A stretch of 64,000 nucleotides of DNA, from the NCBI GenBank assembly GCA_016702645.1, contig JADJDP010000007.1:62001-126000 (forward strand), written 5' to 3'. A program made the translations under genes and the position numbers. Numbering within the stretch: position 1 is the stretch's first letter; every line of letters starts with the position of its first letter. The DNA comes from Flavobacteriales bacterium (GTDB lineage: Bacteria; Bacteroidota; Bacteroidia; Flavobacteriales_F; PHOS-HE28). This document shows positions 57,193-64,000 of this stretch, in pieces. A model generated the notes under the pieces. It was not told the origin of the DNA and searched no databases. It was given only the letters and a program-made list of their open reading frames with translations.

Positions 57193-59085
57193 ATGTTCAC
57201 GCTGCTCAAACCCGGTGGCATGTCCGCGCTCCTGCGCTACCTCATTTCGCTCCTGCTTTGTTGGGTGTTGCTCTTCCTGCTCCAGCAGGCCTGCTTTCTT
57301 TTCTTCGACCCCGGGTGGACGCGCGCGTTGAGCGGCACCGCCATACGGACCAGCTTCTTGCATGCGCTGCCCATGGACATTGCAGCGGCGTGCTACCTGA
57401 CGCTACCGGTGGCACTTCTCGCTGCTCCTCTCTTGTGGACTGAACGACGCTGGCCAAGGAAGGCCATCAAGATCTTCCTGGCGGTGTGCATCGTGCTCAG
57501 CGTGTTCATCAACGTGGTGGACATGGCGCTCTTCCGGGCATGGGGAACCAAGATCAATCACAAGGCCCTCTCGTACCTGGTCTATCCGGAGGAAGCCATC
57601 GGTGCAACAAGCGGCGCGCACCCCGGGCAACTCATGGTGATCTTCGTCGCACAATGCGCCCTTGCTTGGTTCCTTTTCTCACGGATCGACCACCGGCGAT
57701 CGATTGTAGGCTCATCCGTGTGGATACGTATCATTGCGATCACCCTCTTCCCTGCGTTGCTTCTGATCGGGATGCGTGGCGGCCCACAGGACGACCCGAT
57801 CGATCGTAGTTGGTCCTACCATACGGTGCATCCCGTCCTCAACCTGGGTGCGCTCAACGGGGTTTGGAACGTGATCGTGCTGCTCGCGGAACCACCCGAG
57901 ATCGAGGCGAACCCCTACACCTATTTGCCGAAGGACGAGGCCGAAGCGCGCTTCGTGGACTTGCACGAGGACGGTACCAGCGAACGCACCTACATCCTGA
58001 ACACCGAGCGACCGAACGTGATGGTGGTATTGCTCGAAAGCTGGACCGCCGATGTGGTGGGTGTGCTTGGTGGAGATCGCGGCGTAACACCGGGCTTCGA
58101 TCGACTGGCGAAGGATGGCCTGCTCTTCACCAATTTCTACTCGACCGGTTTCCGCACCGAGCAAGGATTGTGCGCACTACTGAGCGGCTTTCCCTCGCAA
58201 CCCAAGACGACCATCATCCGCCAGTACGGCAAGTTCGATAGGCTTCCCAGCATTGTGAACGTGCTCGACTCCGCGGGATATCATTCCACCTATTTCTACG
58301 CAGGGGACATCGTTTTCGCCAACACCCGTTCATACCTGGAGACGATCGGCTTCGATGTCATCCATGATGAGAATTCCTTCCCCATTTCCCGGCGTACGGA
58401 TTGGGGGGCTTATGATGAAGAACTGTTCGACTTCCACTTGCGCAGCACCCGCAATGAGAAGCAGCCCTTCTTCCACACCATCATGACGAGTTCGAGCCAT
58501 GAGCCCTTCGACATACCGGTGGATGAGGGCTTTCCCGGTCGCTCGGATGCGCAGCTCTACCGGAACAGCGTTCACTATACCGATCGCACGCTGGCGACCT
58601 TCATGGACTCGTGCAGGCACCAGGACTGGTACGCGAACACGCTCATCATCATCGTCGCCGATCACGGCCACTACCTGCCGCACAACCGGGGCAACCACAC
58701 GGCTGAACGACACCGGATCCCGCTGCTGATCACCGGCGGCGCATTGAAGCCCGAACTACGCGGCACGCAGAACACCACTTTCGGTTCTCATGTGGACTTC
58801 GCTGCATCGCTTCTGGGACAACTCGGTCCATCGGCCCATCGGTTCGAGTGGAGCAACGACCTGTTCACTGCGGACGCTCCACACTTCGGCTTCTGGACAT
58901 TCGATGACGGCTTCGGCATTGCGCGAGCGGACCAGACGATCGTCTTCGACAACCTCTCCAAGCTGGTCATGCAGCGCCGTGACTCCACCGCCAATGCGAG
59001 CGACGACACGGAACTACTGCGCAATGGACAGGCGCTGGAGCAGGTGCTGCTGGATCGCTACATCACGCTGAGCCAGAGCCAGTAG
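57193..59085 (+). CDS. LtaS/sulfatase-superfamily membrane enzyme
   Basis: About 630 residues. The N-terminal third has five hydrophobic helices (LRYLISLLLCWVLLFLLQQ, AAACYLTLPVALLAAPLL, and others), then a periplasmic alkaline-phosphatase-fold domain with NVMVVLLESWTADVVGVLGG (metal Glu), TGFRTEQGLCALLSG (catalytic Thr in the LtaS-like position), YFYAGDIVFANTRSY, and VADHGHYLPHN (metal Asp/His). Gram-positive homologues polymerise glycerol phosphate; Gram-negative relatives transfer phosphoethanolamine or phosphoglycerol to envelope glycans. The substrate here is unknown. Starts at GTG 57181 or ATG 57220 are possible. It converges with eno, 3 bases apart. Confidence 0.88.
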   Translation: MFTLLKPGGMSALLRYLISLLLCWVLLFLLQQACFLFFDPGWTRALSGTAIRTSFLHALPMDIAAACYLTLPVALLAAPLLWTERRWPRKAIKIFLAVCIVLSVFINVVDMALFRAWGTKINHKALSYLVYPEEAIGATSGAHPGQLMVIFVAQCALAWFLFSRIDHRRSIVGSSVWIRIIAITLFPALLLIGMRGGPQDDPIDRSWSYHTVHPVLNLGALNGVWNVIVLLAEPPEIEANPYTYLPKDEAEARFVDLHEDGTSERTYILNTERPNVMVVLLESWTADVVGVLGGDRGVTPGFDRLAKDGLLFTNFYSTGFRTEQGLCALLSGFPSQPKTTIIRQYGKFDRLPSIVNVLDSAGYHSTYFYAGDIVFANTRSYLETIGFDVIHDENSFPISRRTDWGAYDEELFDFHLRSTRNEKQPFFHTIMTSSSHEPFDIPVDEGFPGRSDAQLYRNSVHYTDRTLATFMDSCRHQDWYANTLIIIVADHGHYLPHNRGNHTAERHRIPLLITGGALKPELRGTQNTTFGSHVDFAASLLGQLGPSAHRFEWSNDLFTADAPHFGFWTFDDGFGIARADQTIVFDNLSKLVMQRRDSTANASDDTELLRNGQALEQVLLDRYITLSQSQ

Positions 59086-59088
59086 CCT

Positions 59089-60375
59089 TCAACTCACGTA
59101 GCGCAGCTTCCGCCCGGGATAATTCCCCGCTGCTCCCAGCTGCTCTTCGATGCGCAGCAACTGGTTGTACTTGGCGATCCTGTCACTGCGACTGGCACTT
59201 CCCGTCTTGATCATCCCACAGTTCAACGCCACGGCCAGATCCGCGATGGTGCTGTCCTCCGTCTCGCCGCTGCGGTGGCTCATCACGCTCGTGTAGCTCG
59301 CACGATGTGCCATCTCCACCGCTTCGATCGTTTCGGTGAGCGTACCGATCTGGTTCACCTTGACGAGGATGCTGTTCGCGATCCCCTTCTCGATACCCTC
59401 TGCCAAGCGCGTCGTGTTGGTGACGAAGAGATCATCACCGACGAGTTGCACTCGATCGCCAAGTGTTTCGGTCAGCTTCTTCCAACCCGCCCAGTCGTCC
59501 TCTGCCATGCCATCCTCGATGCTCACGATGGGATAACGCTTCGCCCAATCGGCCCACATGGCCACCATCTGATCGCTGGTAAGCGTGTCCCCGGTGCTCT
59601 CCAGCGTGTAGCGCTTCTTCTTGGCGTCGTAGAACTCCGTGCTGGCACAATCCAGTGCGAGCACAATGTCATCGCCCGGTTTGTAACCGGCTTGCTCGAT
59701 CGCCTGCATCACCAGCTTCAGCGCGTCCTCATTGCTCGGCAGGTCCGGAGCAAAGCCGCCTTCATCACCCACATTGGTGCTCAGGCCTTTCTTCTTCAAC
59801 ACAGCCTTCAACGCATGGAACACTTCAGCGCCCATGCGAAGTCCATCACTGAAGCGCTTGGCCCCCACGGGCATGATCATGAACTCCTGCACGTCCACCT
59901 TGTTGTCGGCATGTGCGCCGCCGTTGAGGATGTTCATCAACGGCACCGGCAACGTGTTCGCGTTCACACCACCCACGTAGCGGTAAAGGGGAAGCCCGGC
60001 TTCGTTCGCAGCAGCCTTCGCGACCGCAAGGCTCACGCCCAGGATAGCGTTCGCTCCGAGGTTGCCCTTGTTCGGCGTACCATCCAAACCGATCAACGCC
60101 TTATCGATCATGGACTGGTCGCTCACCAGTGCGCCGTGCAGTTCGTTGTTGAGCGTTTGGTTCACATGCTCCACGGCCTTGCGAACGCCCTTGCCCAAAT
60201 AGCGCTTCTTGTCATTGTCGCGCAATTCCATGGCTTCGTGCGCTCCGGTGCTCGCACCACTGGGCACCGCCGCCCGGCCCGTGTGCCCGGCATCGGTCCA
60301 CACGTCCACTTCAATGGTCGGGTTGCCGCGCGAATCGAGGATCTCGCGCGCCTGGATCTTGGCAATAAGGCTCAT
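59089..60375 (-). CDS. eno: Enolase
   Basis: A 428-residue glycolytic enzyme converting 2-phosphoglycerate to phosphoenolpyruvate. Motifs: ILDSRGNPTIEVDV (N-terminal), GASTGAHEAMELRD (mobile loop), the catalytic-site segment around VGDEGGFAPDLPSNEDAL, SIEDGMAEDDWAGW (metal Asp/Glu), VGDDLFVTN, and the C-terminal SHRSGETEDSTIADLAVA with GQIKTGSASRSDR-like MIKTGSASRSDR. Length is canonical. carA lies 52 bases upstream on the same strand. Confidence 0.98.
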   Translation of the reverse strand: MSLIAKIQAREILDSRGNPTIEVDVWTDAGHTGRAAVPSGASTGAHEAMELRDNDKKRYLGKGVRKAVEHVNQTLNNELHGALVSDQSMIDKALIGLDGTPNKGNLGANAILGVSLAVAKAAANEAGLPLYRYVGGVNANTLPVPLMNILNGGAHADNKVDVQEFMIMPVGAKRFSDGLRMGAEVFHALKAVLKKKGLSTNVGDEGGFAPDLPSNEDALKLVMQAIEQAGYKPGDDIVLALDCASTEFYDAKKKRYTLESTGDTLTSDQMVAMWADWAKRYPIVSIEDGMAEDDWAGWKKLTETLGDRVQLVGDDLFVTNTTRLAEGIEKGIANSILVKVNQIGTLTETIEAVEMAHRASYTSVMSHRSGETEDSTIADLAVALNCGMIKTGSASRSDRIAKYNQLLRIEEQLGAAGNYPGRKLRYVS

Positions 60376-60427
60376 GAGGAAAAGATGAAGGCTGAAAAAT
60401 GAAAGTTGAAAATGGCAGGGCTCAGGT

Positions 60428-61564
60428 TCATGCGTGGTGCGGGACCGGCCTTGCTACGTTGGCATGAACGCGCATGTTCTCCACGAAGCGATCGAAGAGG
60501 TAGCGGCTATCGTACGGCCCCGGCCCGGCTTCGGGGTGGTATTGAACGCTGAAAACCGGGCGGTCCTTCAACCGGATGCCGGCAACGCTGCCGTCGTTCA
60601 AGTGCACGTGCGTGATCTCCACAGCGGTGTTCTTCTCCGCATCCGCACGTCGTACTACGAAGCCGTGGTTCTGTGAAGTCACTTCGTCGCGACCAGTGGT
60701 GAGATCCTTGATCGGGTGGTTGATGCCGCGGTGGCCGTGGTGCATCTTCTCCGTGGCCATGCCCAAGCTCTCGGCGATCAATTGATGACCAAGGCAGATG
60801 CCGAAGACCGGCACGCCACTGTTCACGATCAGCTTCACCTGCTCCACGCTTGCGGGCATGGCACCGGGATCGCCGGGACCATTACTGAGCATGATGCCAT
60901 CGGGCTTCCAGGCCAGGATCTCATCCACCGACACGGACATGGGGAACACACGCACCAAGCACCCTCGTTCAATGAGACAGCGCTCGATGTTGCGCTTCAC
61001 CCCGAAGTCGACCAGGGCTACCCGGAAGTCCGAACCCTTCGCCCCGACATCGTAGGCGGACTTCGTGCTCACCGTGCTCGAAAGCTCCAATCCTTCCATG
61101 CTCGGCGCCTCCTCCAAACGCTTGCGTAGCACCTCGACGTCCATCTCCGCTGAACTGATCAACGCGTTCTGCGCACCCTTGTCGCGGATGTGGCGCACGA
61201 GTTTTCGCGTATCGAGATCGCTGATGCCTACGATGCCATGTGCCTTGAGGTAATCATCCAAAGAACCGGTTCCGCCAGGGCGGCTCCAGACCTCGCTGTA
61301 CTTCTTCACCACCAAACCCGCGATAGTGGGCTTGCCGCTCTCCTCCTCCCCGTCCTTCACCCCGTAATTCCCAATATGGGGCGAGGCCATGGTCATGATC
61401 TGGCCGGTGTAGCTGGGGTCGGTGAAGATCTCCTGGTAGCCGGTCATGCCGGTATTGAAGCAGATCTCGCCGACCGTGGTGCCTGTAGCGCCGATCGCGC
61501 GGCCCCGGAAAAGCGTTCCATCAGCGAGCAGGAGGACGGCTTCGGGGCGGTGGCTTACGAGCAT
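60428..61564 (-). CDS. carA: Carbamoyl-phosphate synthase small subunit
   Basis: A 378-residue glutamine amidotransferase subunit delivering ammonia to CarB for arginine and pyrimidine synthesis. An N-terminal CarA-specific domain (RGRAIGATGTTVGEICFNTGM, TGYQEIFTDPSYTGQI) precedes the class I GATase domain with the nucleophile in GICLGHQLIAESLG and the His/Glu pair in FSVQYHPEAGPGPYDS. The start is ATG 61564, where the conserved N-terminus (LVSHRPEAVLLLADG) begins; the longer frame is not supported. A TACTTTCG box lies 6 bases upstream, suggesting a leaderless transcript. carB is not in the window. Confidence 0.97.
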   Translation of the reverse strand: MLVSHRPEAVLLLADGTLFRGRAIGATGTTVGEICFNTGMTGYQEIFTDPSYTGQIMTMASPHIGNYGVKDGEEESGKPTIAGLVVKKYSEVWSRPGGTGSLDDYLKAHGIVGISDLDTRKLVRHIRDKGAQNALISSAEMDVEVLRKRLEEAPSMEGLELSSTVSTKSAYDVGAKGSDFRVALVDFGVKRNIERCLIERGCLVRVFPMSVSVDEILAWKPDGIMLSNGPGDPGAMPASVEQVKLIVNSGVPVFGICLGHQLIAESLGMATEKMHHGHRGINHPIKDLTTGRDEVTSQNHGFVVRRADAEKNTAVEITHVHLNDGSVAGIRLKDRPVFSVQYHPEAGPGPYDSRYLFDRFVENMRVHANVARPVPHHA

Positions 61565-61570
61565 CGGGTG

Positions 61571-61578
61571 CGAAAGTA
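61571..61578 (-). promoter_or_regulatory. Promoter-like box directly upstream of carA
   Basis: TACTTTCG on the minus strand ends 6 bases before the carA ATG. With the usual -7 spacing, transcription would begin at or very near the start codon. Confidence 0.4.
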
Positions 61579-61680
61579 CAGGTGCCGAAAAAAGTGGAGG
61601 CCCCACAGGTGGACAAGGTTCTGCACACGGTGTTGAAAACCACCGTCTTCCTTCGCCAGTGCGCATCTTCGCATCGTACC

Positions 61681-62163
61681 ATGGAGCAGGACAAAAACAA
61701 GACCCTTCACATGCGGGAGGCCATCCGGCTGTCCGTGCAGAACGTGGAGAGCGGCAAAGGGGGGCCTTTTGGCTGTGTGGTGGTGAAGGGCGGAAAGATC
61801 ATCGCCCGCGGCGCCAACGAAGTGACATTGACCAACGACCCCACGGCGCACGCAGAGGTCGTGGCGATCCGCAAGGCGTGCAAGGAACTCGGCTCCTTCC
61901 AGTTGGACGACTGCGAGATCTATTGCAGTTGCGAACCCTGCCCGATGTGTTTGGGCGCGATCTATTGGGCACGGCCCAAGGCCATCTTCTATGCGAACAC
62001 GAAAACGGATGCCGCTGCGATCGATTTCGACGACGCGTTCATCTACGCGGAGATCGAGCGGCCGATCGGTGAACGCAAATTGTTCACCCAACAGATGATG
62101 CGCGAAGAAGCACTCGTGGCCTTCGAGAAGTGGAAGGTGAGCCCGTTGAAGACCGACTACTGA
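61681..62163 (+). CDS. Guanine deaminase-like nucleoside/base deaminase
   Basis: A 160-residue CDA-fold deaminase of the GuaD (Bacillus-type) group. Zinc motifs: TAHAEVVAIRKAC (His and proton-shuttle Glu) and CEPCPMCLGAIYWAR (two Cys). The C-terminal FDDAFIYAEIERPIGERK region fits guanine deaminases that close over the base. The start is ATG 61681 (MEQDKNKTLHMREAIRLS). It lies 3 bases upstream of xdhA, so guanine to xanthine to urate is plausible as a small purine-catabolic operon. Confidence 0.9.
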   Translation: MEQDKNKTLHMREAIRLSVQNVESGKGGPFGCVVVKGGKIIARGANEVTLTNDPTAHAEVVAIRKACKELGSFQLDDCEIYCSCEPCPMCLGAIYWARPKAIFYANTKTDAAAIDFDDAFIYAEIERPIGERKLFTQQMMREEALVAFEKWKVSPLKTDY

Positions 62164-62166
62164 ACC

Positions 62167-63593
62167 ATGGTGTCCTTCATCCTGAACGACACACTTGTCG
62201 AGAGCGCAGAGCCGGAAGGCACGGTGCTGCTGGATATCATCCGGTACAAGCAACACCTGCCAGGAACCAAGATCGGCTGCCGCGAAGGCGATTGCGGGGC
62301 ATGTACGGTGCTCGTGGGTGAACTGAAGCCCCTCGACTCCGCTCGGGGTGACAGAGTGGAATACCGCTCAATGACTTCCTGCCTGCTCGCACTGGCGAAC
62401 GTCCATGGGAAGCACATTGTGACGGTGGAAGGCTTGAACATGGAGAAGCTCTCGCCCGTGCAACAAGCCATGGTGGATGAGAGCGGCACGCAATGCGGCT
62501 TCTGCACGCCGGGCTTCGTGGTGTCGTTGAGCGCATGCTGTCTCTCACGTGAGAGAGTCACCGGATGAACTTGCTGTGCGCGCGATCGATGGCAACATCT
62601 GTCGCTGCACGGGCTACAAGTCGATCGAACGCGCCGCAGCGATCGTTGCCAACAAGCTCGGCGAAGAAGGATGCGGACCCACCGAAGTGGTCGGTCGAGA
62701 ATGGATTCCTTCCTCCTACTTCACAGGCATCAAAGCGTGCCGGAAATCGGGCGTTCCCCACGTGAGCCGGCCAAGCAACCATCAAACGTCAATGAACCGC
62801 CATTAGGCGGCGGCACCGACCTCTACGTACAGAAGCATGACACCATGCACCCCACGCCATTCGCTCGGTGTTCAATGACGAGGATCTTAAAGGCCTCCGC
62901 ATCGAAGGCGATCAGTGCATCATCGGTGGGGCTTGTATCGCGAACGACCTGCTCGCCTCGAAGGAGTTGTGCGCCCATTTCCCGAACATCGAGAAGCACC
63001 TGTTGCTGGTCTCTTCCACGCCCATCCGCAACATGGGCACCATCGCCGGCAACTTCGTGAACGCCTCGCCCATTGGGGATCTCACGGTGTTCTTCCTGGC
63101 GCTGGACGGCACGATCACGCTCAAGGGCAAGAGCGAGCGCGGCCTGAAACTCCGCGACCTCTACAAAGGCTACAAACAACTGGACAAGTCAACGGACGAG
63201 ATCGTGACTTCCGTGCGCTTCACACTTCCTGGCAAGAGCACGCGCTTCCACTTCGAGAAGGTCAGCAAGCGCACTTACCTCGACATCGCCAGCGTGAACA
63301 GCGCGATTCGCTTGGAACTGGACGGCGATATGATCCGCGAGGCGCACGTGAGCGCTGGCGGCGTGGCGCCCATCCCCAAATATCTGTCGAACACCTCCGC
63401 CTTCCTTGCTGGCAAGTCGATCTCAAATGACACGGTGCGAGCAGCCATCAAGGTGATGAACGACGAAATCGCCCCGATCAGCGATGCGCGCGGAACGGCC
63501 GATTACAAGCGGTTGCTGCTGCGTCAGTTGTTCTTCGCGCACTTCATGGAACTGTTCCCGGAGCGTTTCACGCTGAAAGAGCTGGTCGCATGA
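62167..63593 (+). pseudogene. xdhA: Xanthine dehydrogenase small subunit, [2Fe-2S]+FAD (three frame changes)
   Basis: About 470 residues if repaired. The N-terminal 2Fe-2S ferredoxin domain is clear (GTKIGCREGDCGACTVLVG with its cysteines), followed by the second [2Fe-2S] domain (QCGFCTPGFVVSL, DGNICRCTGYKSIERA). After that comes the FAD-binding domain with GGGTDLYVQKHD, RNMGTIAGNFVNASPIGD, and the CO-dehydrogenase flavoprotein C-terminal part ending in ERFTLKELVA. Frame changes occur near 62541-62556, about 62730-62760 and about 62850-62870. In addition a 26-base dispersed-repeat-like word (62328-62353) lengthens the first domain: VGELK is followed by PLDSARGDRVE before YRSMTSC. The xdhB start overlaps its end (ATGA). 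Confidence 0.88.
62328..62353. repeat. Dispersed-repeat word inserted in frame inside xdhA
   Basis: The 26-base stretch GCCCCTCGACTCC followed by GCTCGGGGTGACA sits in the first iron-sulfur domain. It is related to the word at 42080-42104 (both share a CAGGGTGACA/CGGGGTGACA end). Family members normally have only a few residues at this point. The word has a partial stem (CCCCTCGA/TCGGGG). Confidence 0.6.
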
Positions 63594-64000
63594 AGAACAT
63601 CGACAGCTCGGGCCACGTCACCGGGCGTTCCGTATACCTGGACGACATACCGGTTCAGCAAGGCACGCTATACGCCCTGCCGTATGATGCACCATCGGCC
63701 CACGCACACATCAAGAAGCTTGACCTGTCGAAAGCCGCCGCGGTGCCGGGTGTTGTGCGGATCCTCACGCACAAGGACATCCCCGGCGAGAACCAGATCG
63801 GCGGCATCATCCCGGATGAGCCGCTGTTCGCCGAGCATGAGATCCACTTCTGGGGCATGCCCGTGGCTGAAGAAGCCGGTGAAGCTTGCGATGCATCGCA
63901 TGGACGACATGCGCATGACCGGTAAGCGGCACCCGTACAGCAGCGATTTCAAGATCGGCCTGAGCAAGGACCTGAAGATCATCGCCTACGAGGCCACCTT
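63590..64000 (+). pseudogene. xdhB: Xanthine dehydrogenase large (molybdopterin) subunit, 5' part with internal deletion and frame change
   Basis: The N-terminus is normal for the molybdenum subunit: SGHVTGRSVYLDDIP, GVVRILTHKDIPGENQIGG and HEIHFWGMPVA (about residue 91). Next, in another frame, LKKPVKLAMHRMDDMRMTGKRHPY and FKIGLSKDLKIIAYEAT follow directly. In the family these blocks are separated by roughly 170 residues that carry the substrate and cofactor contact region. The junction is at about 63866 (GTGG|CTGAAG). The gene runs off the window. Confidence 0.8.

Overview
This window is a gene-dense, high-GC chromosomal segment from a Bacteroidota bacterium, most likely a free-living member of the order Flavobacteriales. 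The evidence is a type IX secretion and gliding block (PorU, PorV, GldJ, two PorP/SprF-like proteins, a giant SprB-repeat adhesin with a CHU_C-like C-terminus), other Bacteroidota-typical families (GWxTD lipoprotein, choice-of-anchor B protein), and many promoter-like boxes of the form TAnnTTTG/TAnnTTCG upstream of genes. The lineage below phylum is inference. No phage, insertion sequence, CRISPR array or rRNA was seen; one tRNA-Glu is present. No intergenic gap exceeds about 150 bases.

Layout. 1-4.5 kb: the end of a membrane protein, then a minus-strand block with an ICMT-like methyltransferase, pdhC, pdhA and cdd. 4.6-6.0 kb: a plus-strand pair, VTC-domain polyphosphate polymerase plus DUF4956 membrane protein. 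6.0-14.8 kb: ispF, porV and porU (minus), then porP/sprF and gldJ (plus) from a compact divergent promoter. 14.8-22 kb: murF, tRNA-Glu, an unknown gene plus proS, a W/G/Y-rich lipoprotein, a FadL-like porin and a zinc-ribbon coiled-coil protein. 22-32.9 kb: nif3, divergent from a run of overlapping genes lpxK, punA, a choice-of-anchor B protein, gatB, a TlpA-like lipoprotein, an M1 peptidase and lpxH. 32.9-42.9 kb: gap, lipA, an unknown exported protein, osmC, a 42-residue lipoprotein, ung, a BamA-like protein, an L,D-transpeptidase, rmuC, a GWxTD lipoprotein and rlmB. 43-53 kb: an adhesin operon (small exported protein, about 2300-residue SprB-repeat adhesin, PorP/SprF, OmpA/PD40 lipoprotein). 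53-64 kb: a helical-repeat protein, a secreted M1 peptidase with a type IX sorting tail, an LtaS-type sulfatase-fold membrane enzyme, eno, carA, then guanine deaminase with xdhA and xdhB running off the window.

The biology is mainly cell-envelope work: secretion and maturation of surface proteins (PorU/PorV), attachment or movement (GldJ, adhesin, PorP, OmpA), LPS lipid A synthesis (LpxK, LpxH) and peptidoglycan synthesis and crosslinking (MurF, LDT), alongside pyruvate dehydrogenase, glycolysis, lipoate synthesis and purine catabolism.

A caution for any reader: at least eight genes are interrupted by frame changes. The five that need a single correction are all explained by one missing base, mostly at short homopolymers, which points to residual long-read assembly errors rather than real decay. 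xdhB also shows what looks like a true internal deletion, or an assembly collapse.
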